Of a stretch of DNA of 64,000 nt, positions 7,347-15,597 are shown in pieces. The DNA is from Brumimicrobium oceani (GTDB taxonomy: Bacteria > Bacteroidota > Bacteroidia > Flavobacteriales_D > Crocinitomicaceae): the NCBI RefSeq assembly GCF_003143775.1, contig NZ_QFRJ01000004.1, positions 62,001 through 126,000 of the forward strand, read 5' to 3'. Position 1 is the first letter of the stretch. Each line of letters starts with the position of its first letter. Below the pieces are notes generated by a model. The model saw only the letters and a list, made by a program, of their open reading frames with translations. It did not search any database and had not been told where the DNA came from. Position numbers and translations under genes: made by a program.

Positions 7347-10300
7347 CTACCTCCCAATTCTAACATCCATCACCCCACTATTCCCAGAAAACTTCGGTGC
7401 ATAATGACATTGGATCTCCGCAACTCCACTGTTGAAATTTCCGCTGTGTGTTGCATAAACTGTGTAGGTGAATTTATATGTTCCTTTTGGCATATTGTCC
7501 ACAAAATAATCCATAGCAACATCTTTCGGACTTTGATAATAATACAATCCTTTTCCGTAATTATATCCGCTTGTTGTCATTGTTGGTTCAAATCCAGCTG
7601 GACGTAAATCTTTAATGTGAACGAATTCTAAATCTCGGTCTACAGTTACGATTAATTCTATTTCGATTTTATCTCCAACTGTGAATGTAGAATCTACAAT
7701 TCCTTTCTCGTCTTTTGCTCCGGCTACAATTCGACGGTAGGTTTTTCGAATTTCCATCGATTTGTTCTGACTGCTTTTGATTTTTGATAATTCATCGGTG
7801 TATTGCCAATACATATTTAAAACACCCGGACTTTCATTAAATCTTTCTACTTCAACTGTTCCCAATTGAGGAGTAATTTCACTTCCTGTCCATTTGTTTT
7901 TCACTTGACCTAATCCTGGCGTCCACTCTACTTCTATTTCATCTTTTTGAGTTGTAGAATTGTAAACCAATTTTTGATTTCCAATTTTTAGATTTGGCTT
8001 TTTTGATGTACTTAAATAATCTTTTCCCGAAGAAAGAATCGCATAAACGGCATCTGCGGTTGCAACTCCTGTTTCCCAAGCGTTACTTTCTTTGTTGAGA
8101 ATTAACCACAAACGCATGTCGTCCATCATTTTTTCTGGAGCATCCATAACTTGGAAGAATGAAATAATCATGGCTTGACTCGCAATGTTGTTTTGATACC
8201 AATAATATCCTGAATTCTCGACCCAATACATTCCTAATTGTGAGTTTTTCTTTGCTCTGTCTTTTAAAGAAGCGTAAACCAACTGTGCCTTGTCATTGAT
8301 ATTCTCACTTTTAAAATACATTCCAATCATGGCTTGTAAATAAGGGTTGAATTTCGTCCAGTCTTTCTTTAATTTCTCTTGATAGAAATTCTCCACCTCA
8401 TCAATTGATTGGCTGTTTTCATTCTTAAAGAAAGTTCTAGAATACAACCAATAAACATCCATAGAAGATAAAGTATAGTTCTTTTTGTCTTTAATGTACT
8501 CTTCGTAATACTTAATTTGGTAATTCGCCAAATACTTTTCCGCTTTTTGAATCAATTGATCAGAGTTTGAAATCCCAATGCCTAATCGAATTAACTGTCC
8601 AAATCGTGTCAATAAGTTTTGGGTGATGTAAACATTCGATTTTCCACCACCAAACCATCCAAATCCGCCATCTGAATTTTGGTTTTTCTTGATTTCATTT
8701 AAAATATTCTGTTGATTATCCACCAACTGATTCAATTCAAATAATTGGGCAATTCTGCGACGCTGTTCTGCTTCGCTTTTGGCTTCCATTACCCAAGGTG
8801 TCTCTTTCAAAAGAATAGTTTTTAATTCTTCGTTTTTCTCTAATTCCGACAATAAAGCATCAGGAGATTTAGATTTCCATTGATTGAAAATCGTTTGAAT
8901 TTGTGGATTACTTTTCACAATATCTTCTGCAATGGCATTCGCATAATAGCTATTCACAAGGGAAGTTACACTTTGGTCATTTTGCTTACTCAAGTAAGGT
9001 AAGGCCATCACAGCATTCCAAGCCAAATTATCTGTGTATTCAATTGTAAACGATTTATTGTCTAAAGTGGAAGAGTTCTGATTTTTAAAAGAATCGAAAT
9101 CATGCGTTGTTTTCCCTGGCTCTCTCAATAAAACATGATTGGTTTCTGTAATCAAAACTCGATTACTTAAAACTGGAATCACATTTTTCTCTCCATCGCT
9201 AAAGTTTTCATTCGAAGCTGTAATTGTATATTGAATCACTTCTTGATTTCCAACATTCATATTCCAAATTACTTCTTGAGATTCTCCAGCAGCAATTGTT
9301 ACCATTTTACTCAAAGGTTGACGACCAATTAAATTCAATCTTTCCTCAGTTAACGGATTTTTCAGCATCAACATTACTTCTACTGTTTGCTCTTCTTTGG
9401 TTAAATTCACCACTTTTGCAGCAAAATCAATAACATCTCCTTGTCTCACAAATCTTGGAGCGTTGACTGTTACCATCAATTCTTTTTGAGCAACAACCTC
9501 CTTTTGGAATGTTCCAATCTGCATTTCTTGGTTGTGACCCAACATCAATAATTTCCATTTCGTTAATGATTCTGGCAAAGTAAAATTCAACACATAATCA
9601 TTAGAATCGTTGGAATAAATCGTTGGATAGAAGAATGCAGTTTCATTGAAATTAGTTCTTGGATTCAATGATTTTGTTGCAGACTCTCCTTGCTCACCGA
9701 ATGCAGAAGTGCTTTCATTCTCCATTTCTCCTGACGACACCTCATCACTTTCCATTTCTGCTACATCTGCTGATTCTTGTGAGGAAACAATATTATTTGA
9801 TCTTCCGGGTAGTCGGGAAATATCTTCTCTTGTTACCTTCTGACTGAAAGCACGATCATAATCATGAATAATTCTATATGGATTTTTTGTTTCAACATAC
9901 TTATACCTCAAATTATCTTGGTTCAGCATATTTCTCAATTCCCAATCCAGCCCACCAGATCCACTTCTATTCAATGATCGCGTCCAATTATTTGACCAAT
10001 CGACATAATAACCTCGAGAGTAGTATGGAAATAAACTCCAAGAATGTCCACGAAATTGATCCAATGAAGCATCATATAAAGTCGCTGCTAATTCCGATTT
10101 TACGAATTCTTGATTTTCGTCTTGAATGGTAAAACTCCATTGTTCTTTCTGACCTGGTTCTAACAAATCTCTAAAAGTTGAAGTTTTAATCTTTAATTCT
10201 TTATTACTGAATGGCACTTGAATTTGCTTTGTTATTCTATAGAAAACCCCGTTATTGAAAAGGACAACATCATAAGTCAAAACGCCTCTATCTTCTTCCT

Positions 10301-13300
10301 GAACGGTATAACATTTTGAGAATCTGTTTTTCAAATCCACCCATTCTCTACTTACTAATTCATCTTTTCTGTAGAAGGAAACCAACGCTTTTGCATTTTC
10401 GAAAGAAGAACCCACTTGGAAATCGACATCGTGACCTACTTTCACCTCATCGGCTGAAGTAAAACTCCACAAAGCATTGTGTTGAGGAATTTCCTTTGAT
10501 TTCACATCAATTACTTCTAGGTTGTGTTCCGCTTTGATGGTATCTCCATCGTTGCTTATGGAATGAAACTTCAACACATAATTTCCTTGTTCGTTGTTGA
10601 TCCAGTCATTCAACTTTAAAGAATCTCCAGAATTGAAAGGAACTGTTTTAATCAATTCTTCTTTGAATGATTTATCCTCAAATGCATTCCATTTCATATT
10701 TGGAAATAAGGTTGAAAATTCATCTTTTTCAAATTGAGAAACTTCGGTATTTTGCCAAATTCTATTTAAGAATTTCGGATTTGACTTTAATTGACAAACC
10801 TCAATTTCCCCACTGTAACTCTTTTGTTTCGCTCCTGAAAGATTCACCACATCAATTACTGCAAACTTCTGTTCATGGGTAAAGAATTTACTAGGCGCAT
10901 TAACTTGAATAGAAAGTCCAACTTTGCTTAAATTTAAGGACAATCTTTCTTCGTGTGTTTCTCCAGAAATGTCGATAACTTTTACTTTAACTTCATAAGT
11001 GTAGTAAGCATTTTCTACTGCATTTGGATCTACCTCAGCAAAAAAGTCAATGGTGAAATCTCCTTTTAGATCAGTTTTTACTGTATCTTCTTTCAACAAA
11101 TCGCCAGAAGATGGAGCATTATAATATCTCCAGTAACGGTTCCATTTTCTGTAAACCGTGTACGCTACTTGCGCATTTGAAATACCATATCCCGCAAAAG
11201 CTTTTGCGTTTCCTGTAATTGAAACCGTATTATTCAGTTTAGCTTCTTCTTTGGGTTGATTTAATTTCACTTCAAAAGTTGGGCGCTTGTATTCTTCTAC
11301 TGAAAACTGAATACTTGAAGAACCAAAGTTCACATCAGATTCACCCCTTGCGATCAAACTAAAATTCCCCAAAGAGGTAGACTTTGGTAATTGAAAACTA
11401 CCATCAATACTTCCAAATTCATTGGTAGTTAAAGTTTTCTTGTAAACCTCCTGATAAGCTGCATCTTTGAATAAAATTTCAACCTTCTTATTGGCTAAAA
11501 CCTTGTAATCGTTGTCCTTGCCTTGAAACAGAATTCCTTTGAAGTAAACTGTTTGACCCGGTCGATAAATTGAGCGATCCGTGAACAACTCAACACGGCT
11601 AATTTCCCTTTCTTCATTTGAAAACCTCATGTATTCACTCCCGTATAGCTGAGAGCTTTCGTATTCTACGGTGTAGGAAATCCCTCTTTTATCTGCTATT
11701 GAATGACTAAAAAGTCCGTCTTCATCCGTTTTTCCATTTTTAAAAGCAATCAAATCTCGACTTTTTCTGTAATCAGAATAAAAAAGCTCAACAGCTGCTC
11801 CTTTAATTGGCTCACCAGTTTTTTCATTAATAACCAAAACAGTAAACTCACCATTGTTAGATGTTGAAGTCGCACTCATTTCTGCGATGGTTAATTGAGT
11901 GAAATAAATCTGTTCATCATTCCAAGTTTTAGAATCTTTTGCCAGTTCACTTAAAGGTTTTTCATCTTTAGTGGCTACAATAAAGTAATGTCCAGGCTGT
12001 GAAATTTCATCCAAAAACAATTCAGTACTTCTTTCTTGGAATAACTGCAAGTTCTTTAAATATAGGTTTAAGGTCTTAACTAAAGTCAGTTTATTTTCAA
12101 AAGCATAATTTCTAAGATTACTATTTTTAAAAGGTTTGAAATCTTCTACTTTATAAATTCGAAGAACTTGATTAGAATAATTTCTGTGCTGAATTTTAAA
12201 AGGAATCTTTTTATCTAATCCGTAGACATTTGGCGCTGAAATACTGATTTCTTTATTTTCTATTATCGAAATTAACGAGGCAATTTCATGTTTGAAATCA
12301 TTATTCGGAAATTGCTTTAATTCAGCTGTTAATTCATCATGCGCTTCTTTCAATAATCCTTCAACTTTTGGATTATTCTGAAAATGGTACCCTTTTCCTT
12401 TTTTGTATTTGATTCTCGCTAATTCAAATAAGAATTTCGATCGTGCGGAAGTTGATTTGAAATATTCAAACTGTTCTTGCCAAGCTAAATTTACAGTCTC
12501 TTCATTATTAAAAGTCCTTTTTAAATAATGTAACCTTTGGTGAACAGCAGTGCTTAAATAATTTGGTTGATTTACATTATTCTTTTCAATGGCTTGAAAA
12601 AGAGTTAAAATTCGACCAGTTAAATTGTCCTTTGGAAAATCTAGCTCTATAAAATAAGGAGATTTTGAATACCATTCACTTTTATCTGAATTCGCATTCT
12701 TTAAACTTCCTCCATTTTGAATAACGGAAGATTCATACAAATTGATGAGTTGATATCCGACATAATCTGAAACAGTATTTAAAATAAAGAGGCTATCGTT
12801 TTCTTTAAGCAAAACTTCTTGAAATGGCTTAAAATCGTATTCGTTTAATTCACTTAATCGACTTTCTAATGATTCAATATTTTCCAAAATAAAATTATGT
12901 CGTACTGTATCTTCACTCAGATTTAAAGAGTCGTAAATTTTCAAATAAGTGGGACTCATCCATTGATAATTATTAAATGTCAATTGCTGAATCATTTGGA
13001 GTTGAGCAATTGAATTTGAAGGAGCAGGAAGCTCTTTTGTGCTTTCTAAAATTTTTAAATAAAGCGCTGCCCTTTCTTCTTTATCCAAAGGATTTAGCAT
13101 TCTTAAAAAATAGGGATATGCTTTTAAAAGCGTTGCGTAGTCTTTATCCGTTTTAGCTTTTTCTATTGCGGCCCACAACTCTGCCTGAGCCGCATTGGGC
13201 TGACGAACTTCAAGTAAGCTATCCACTTTTTGTAGCGGATGATCTTCTTGGCTAAAAGCATTGAATGATAAAATTATTGAGAATAAAATAATGAGATATT

Positions 13301-13310
13301 GAATATTCAT
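7347..13310 (-). CDS. Alpha-2-macroglobulin family protein, thioester-less
   Basis: A 1987-residue secreted protein (signal peptide MNIQYLIILFSIILSFNAFS). After an N-terminal helical region come MG domains, including the MG2-type motif DRSIYRPGQTVYFKG near residue 580, the conserved A2M segment LPESLTKWKLLMLGH near 1250, an alpha-alpha toroid (SDGGFGWFGGG, near 1540) and a C-terminal receptor-binding-like domain (TYKFTYTVYATHSG). Bacterial relatives are thought to trap proteases in the periplasm, sometimes with PBP1C. In thioester-bearing relatives a CxEQ motif sits after ALPYL; here the segment is ALPYLSKQNDQSVTS, with Asn1444-Asp-Gln-Ser and no cysteine. The frame is intact, so this is not decay. 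Protease trapping would have to be non-covalent. A partner gene is not adjacent. Confidence 0.9.
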   Translation of the reverse strand: MNIQYLIILFSIILSFNAFSQEDHPLQKVDSLLEVRQPNAAQAELWAAIEKAKTDKDYATLLKAYPYFLRMLNPLDKEERAALYLKILESTKELPAPSNSIAQLQMIQQLTFNNYQWMSPTYLKIYDSLNLSEDTVRHNFILENIESLESRLSELNEYDFKPFQEVLLKENDSLFILNTVSDYVGYQLINLYESSVIQNGGSLKNANSDKSEWYSKSPYFIELDFPKDNLTGRILTLFQAIEKNNVNQPNYLSTAVHQRLHYLKRTFNNEETVNLAWQEQFEYFKSTSARSKFLFELARIKYKKGKGYHFQNNPKVEGLLKEAHDELTAELKQFPNNDFKHEIASLISIIENKEISISAPNVYGLDKKIPFKIQHRNYSNQVLRIYKVEDFKPFKNSNLRNYAFENKLTLVKTLNLYLKNLQLFQERSTELFLDEISQPGHYFIVATKDEKPLSELAKDSKTWNDEQIYFTQLTIAEMSATSTSNNGEFTVLVINEKTGEPIKGAAVELFYSDYRKSRDLIAFKNGKTDEDGLFSHSIADKRGISYTVEYESSQLYGSEYMRFSNEEREISRVELFTDRSIYRPGQTVYFKGILFQGKDNDYKVLANKKVEILFKDAAYQEVYKKTLTTNEFGSIDGSFQLPKSTSLGNFSLIARGESDVNFGSSSIQFSVEEYKRPTFEVKLNQPKEEAKLNNTVSITGNAKAFAGYGISNAQVAYTVYRKWNRYWRYYNAPSSGDLLKEDTVKTDLKGDFTIDFFAEVDPNAVENAYYTYEVKVKVIDISGETHEERLSLNLSKVGLSIQVNAPSKFFTHEQKFAVIDVVNLSGAKQKSYSGEIEVCQLKSNPKFLNRIWQNTEVSQFEKDEFSTLFPNMKWNAFEDKSFKEELIKTVPFNSGDSLKLNDWINNEQGNYVLKFHSISNDGDTIKAEHNLEVIDVKSKEIPQHNALWSFTSADEVKVGHDVDFQVGSSFENAKALVSFYRKDELVSREWVDLKNRFSKCYTVQEEDRGVLTYDVVLFNNGVFYRITKQIQVPFSNKELKIKTSTFRDLLEPGQKEQWSFTIQDENQEFVKSELAATLYDASLDQFRGHSWSLFPYYSRGYYVDWSNNWTRSLNRSGSGGLDWELRNMLNQDNLRYKYVETKNPYRIIHDYDRAFSQKVTREDISRLPGRSNNIVSSQESADVAEMESDEVSSGEMENESTSAFGEQGESATKSLNPRTNFNETAFFYPTIYSNDSNDYVLNFTLPESLTKWKLLMLGHNQEMQIGTFQKEVVAQKELMVTVNAPRFVRQGDVIDFAAKVVNLTKEEQTVEVMLMLKNPLTEERLNLIGRQPLSKMVTIAAGESQEVIWNMNVGNQEVIQYTITASNENFSDGEKNVIPVLSNRVLITETNHVLLREPGKTTHDFDSFKNQNSSTLDNKSFTIEYTDNLAWNAVMALPYLSKQNDQSVTSLVNSYYANAIAEDIVKSNPQIQTIFNQWKSKSPDALLSELEKNEELKTILLKETPWVMEAKSEAEQRRRIAQLFELNQLVDNQQNILNEIKKNQNSDGGFGWFGGGKSNVYITQNLLTRFGQLIRLGIGISNSDQLIQKAEKYLANYQIKYYEEYIKDKKNYTLSSMDVYWLYSRTFFKNENSQSIDEVENFYQEKLKKDWTKFNPYLQAMIGMYFKSENINDKAQLVYASLKDRAKKNSQLGMYWVENSGYYWYQNNIASQAMIISFFQVMDAPEKMMDDMRLWLILNKESNAWETGVATADAVYAILSSGKDYLSTSKKPNLKIGNQKLVYNSTTQKDEIEVEWTPGLGQVKNKWTGSEITPQLGTVEVERFNESPGVLNMYWQYTDELSKIKSSQNKSMEIRKTYRRIVAGAKDEKGIVDSTFTVGDKIEIELIVTVDRDLEFVHIKDLRPAGFEPTMTTSGYNYGKGLYYYQSPKDVAMDYFVDNMPKGTYKFTYTVYATHSGNFNSGVAEIQCHYAPKFSGNSGVMDVRIGR

Positions 13311-13452
13311 GATGTGTTATTAAAGTGTTTTATCGTTTTGAATTCCTTGTGATGCAAAGAAAGTACCAATTGCATAAAGAACGAAATTGATAGTCTTAAA
13401 AATAAACAAAAAACACTTAATTATGAATTGGTTGGTGTGGGTTTTACTCAAA

Positions 13453-13620
13453 ACGGAAGGCGGATGACACAGATCTCCGAACGCAGATTGACACGGATTT
13501 CAAATCATTTAAACACCTTTTTTTTATTTTCCACCCACATAATAAAAAACCCGTGATAATCCGTGCTGCTAGCAGTTCTGCTGAGCTTGTCGATGCATCC
13601 GCGTCATCCGCGTTCCAATA
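13453..13620. repeat. Imperfect nested inverted repeats of a GCGGATGA type
   Basis: The spacer between the A2M and yidD genes holds CGGAAGGCGGATGACAC near 13454 mirrored by GTCATCCGCGTTCC near 13602-13614, and inside them CACGGATT near 13492 mirrored by AATCCGTG near 13557. Together they could fold into a long interrupted hairpin. The right half also holds CTGAGCTTGTCGATGC. No gene is supported in 13311-13643. Confidence 0.5.
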
Positions 13621-13643
13621 CAGCGCAAACAACCCCAAACAAT

Positions 13644-13895
13644 CTATGAATCTTTAGATTCTTTCTTCGGCACAGGATCATCACCAAAACCACCCCACGG
13701 GTGACAAGAACCAATTCTTTTTAACGCCATCCAACCGCCTTTCAACACTCCCCATTCTTTAATTGCATCTACAGAATATTGTGAACAAGTTGGATTGTAG
13801 CGACAATTCGCAGGAAATATAGGACTGATGATGTATTGATACAATCGAATCAAAACTATAAAAGGAAATCGTATGATTTTTTTGATTACTTCCAC
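13644..13895 (-). CDS. yidD: Membrane protein insertion efficiency factor YidD
   Basis: An 83-residue protein of the YidD family, which lies on the inner face of the cytoplasmic membrane and aids insertion of membrane proteins by YidC. The family signature is complete: [18 protein letters not shown], then a [19 protein letters not shown] block, with an amphipathic N-terminal helix ([17 protein letters not shown]). Length is normal. It follows two secreted-protein genes on the same strand with a 31-base gap, so it may end an operon. The usual neighbours rnpA and yidC are not here. Confidence 0.96.
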   Translation of the reverse strand: MEVIKKIIRFPFIVLIRLYQYIISPIFPANCRYNPTCSQYSVDAIKEWGVLKGGWMALKRIGSCHPWGGFGDDPVPKKESKDS

Positions 13896-13926
13896 GGTGT
13901 AAATTTACGGATTTTATGGGAGGAAT

Positions 13927-14622
13927 CTAATCCAAATAAGCACTATAAAAAACATCCATCTCTACCTTCTCAAACAATCCACTCTCCATAAAAAGCTCAA
14001 TATAATCAACAATTCCCATTGCATCTTCGATCGGTGTTTCAACACTATTAAAATTGGGTTTTACTCTTTGCAATTCAATTGACGCCAAAAATCTATTTAC
14101 CGCCTTAGCACTTGTTGCTGTTTTTGGAATAAAACTAATTTTTCTTCCATAAGTAAATGCAAGAATTTGTTCTTGATTTTCTTGTAAAACAATCGGTCCA
14201 GCAATACTAACAAAAGGTGAAAGCCTGAGCTGTTTTAATGCTTCAGAATTTCTCAAATCAAATGGTAAACTATCTTTCCTCGCTACAAACAAAACACAAG
14301 GGCTGAATCCAGATTGTCCATTTATTGTTTCTGCTTCATATTTTAATAAAACTGTATCTTCATAATTCTTGTAGCTTATAAATAACCCAAGAGAATCCAA
14401 CAAAGCACTTATTTGAATAATACTCGCTTGAGGTGACAAGTTGTTGCTTTCAAAATGGATTGGTTTTACTTTTACATAGAGTTCATGGGGACGTAAAGGG
14501 TAATAGACCCTTTCGCCATTTTGATAAAAGTAATGTTCAAAGTTCTGATGATCTTCTTGCGAATAAGACGTATTTCCAATGATTACAAACAAGAAGAGTA
14601 AAAAGCTATAATGGTATTTCAT
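13927..14622 (-). CDS. Secreted protein of unknown function, resembling a protease propeptide
   Basis: A 231-residue protein with a signal peptide (MKYHYSFLLFLFVIIGNTSYSQ). I do not recognise the family with certainty. The mature N-terminus (FYQNGERVYYPLRPHELYVK) and the end (ELFMESGLFEKVEMDV) look like the beginning and end of the propeptide found on Bacteroidota subtilisin-like S8 proteases, yet no catalytic domain follows and the stop codon is clear. It may be a stand-alone inhibitor-like domain or the remnant of a protease gene. It lies 10 bases after another secreted-protein gene and 31 bases before yidD. Confidence 0.6.
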   Translation of the reverse strand: MKYHYSFLLFLFVIIGNTSYSQEDHQNFEHYFYQNGERVYYPLRPHELYVKVKPIHFESNNLSPQASIIQISALLDSLGLFISYKNYEDTVLLKYEAETINGQSGFSPCVLFVARKDSLPFDLRNSEALKQLRLSPFVSIAGPIVLQENQEQILAFTYGRKISFIPKTATSAKAVNRFLASIELQRVKPNFNSVETPIEDAMGIVDYIELFMESGLFEKVEMDVFYSAYLD

Positions 14623-14632
14623 AATCTCCCAC

Positions 14633-15331
14633 TTAATTCATTCCTTTTTTGTACCTCCCCACCTCTATATCAAAAACGTATTCTCCCATTTCAATTTCAA
14701 TATTCCTCCCTGTTAAATCAGATAAGAATAATGAGCCGTTTTCATCGATTTCAACAATAAAACTGTAGCCATAATGTTTAGTAATATTTGTAGAGAGAGC
14801 AACGGCGCCTTGACTAACATTCTTTACTCGAAATATTCTTTCCTTAGATAGAATGTCCCAAACTTCATATTGACTAAACGCTTGCCAGCCACTCCCTATA
14901 CCATAAGGTTTGGGAACAGGAGGTTTTGAAGAACAATTCCATTTGCGGTGCAAGAACATTTCCTTCACACCATCTTGATTAAGATCAATGGAATCAACAA
15001 TCTCAACTTTCTCTTTTCTACATTTTATTTTAAGATCTGTGGAGTGATAGCTTTGAACAAATAAAGAACGGCTATTAGAATCTCGAGGAACTGAGTCAAT
15101 CGGAGAACTTAGGGAATGGACCTCATTACTTCTTCGAAAGTAATCGTTACTATGCAAGTTTTCAAGCTGAATTGAATCGGTTCGATTGTTCAGTTTGAAA
15201 ACAAAATAAGAATCAATAGACTCAATTGTATTTCCAAAGGAATCAGTGAAAACAATCTCATTTTTATCTTTCTGAGCATATCCTAAAAAGGAGATAAAAA
15301 GCAATACGGTAATCTGAAATAATCTGCACAT
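14633..15331 (-). CDS. Secreted protein of unknown function
   Basis: A 232-residue protein with an N-terminal signal peptide (MCRLFQITVLLFISFLGYAQ) and no family I can name. The segment DLNQDGVKEMFLHRKWNCS resembles a calcium-binding FG-GAP or EF-hand-like DxNxDG loop, and the rest looks beta-rich. It is the first of three closely spaced leftward genes ending in yidD; the next gene begins 10 bases on. Role unknown. Confidence 0.6.
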   Translation of the reverse strand: MCRLFQITVLLFISFLGYAQKDKNEIVFTDSFGNTIESIDSYFVFKLNNRTDSIQLENLHSNDYFRRSNEVHSLSSPIDSVPRDSNSRSLFVQSYHSTDLKIKCRKEKVEIVDSIDLNQDGVKEMFLHRKWNCSSKPPVPKPYGIGSGWQAFSQYEVWDILSKERIFRVKNVSQGAVALSTNITKHYGYSFIVEIDENGSLFLSDLTGRNIEIEMGEYVFDIEVGRYKKGMN

Positions 15332-15439
15332 AATATTTGTGTATTAAGAATAAAGCGCTTCTCAATAAAGCGCTAAAACACAATGTACATTCAGGAGCTA
15401 AATCGGTTCATTACTATGTGCATTTTAAACCTTGAAAAT

Positions 15440-15472
15440 AAAAAAAGGGATTTTCTTTGATTAGAAAATCCC
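15440..15472 (-). terminator. Rho-independent terminator downstream of the glutamate-synthase-like gene
   Basis: GGGATTTTCT and AGAAAATCCC form a perfect 10-base stem with a 6-base loop. Read leftward it is followed by a run of seven T, so it should end the transcript of the gene at 15581-17191. Confidence 0.75.
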
Positions 15473-15504
15473 ATTATTAATCTCAAGGTCAAATTCAAAC
15501 TTGA

Positions 15505-15550
15505 TCTCGCCCCACGCTACCGCGAGATTCCATCTCGTGGTCGTGGTAAT
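15505..15550 (-). repeat. Dispersed hairpin repeat, copy 1
   Basis: Read leftward, CCACGAGATGGAATCTCGCGG forms a hairpin and is followed by GTAGCGTGG. A closely related copy lies at 46731-46765 in the other orientation. The two copies differ in the stem by a paired A-T to C-G change, which keeps the hairpin intact. Confidence 0.7.
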
Positions 15551-15557
15551 CTAAAAT

Positions 15558-15597
15558 TTCATAATTCACAGTAGCCCAAGCTACTGTAATTTATGAA
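15558..15597. repeat. Inverted repeat overlapping the end of the glutamate-synthase-like gene
   Basis: TTCATAATTCACAGTAG at 15558-15574 faces CTACTGTAATTTATGAA at 15581-15597, 17-base arms with two mismatches and a six-base loop. The right arm includes the last codons and stop of the leftward gene. It may act as a 3' stabilising hairpin. Confidence 0.65.

Noticed and set aside
7287-7607. Rightward frame after the RAYT gene
   Set aside because: It is formed by the palindrome and the antisense of the A2M gene's end.
13444-13638. Leftward 64-codon frame between A2M and yidD genes
   Set aside because: It lies wholly within the GCGGATGA inverted-repeat region and has biased, non-protein-like composition.
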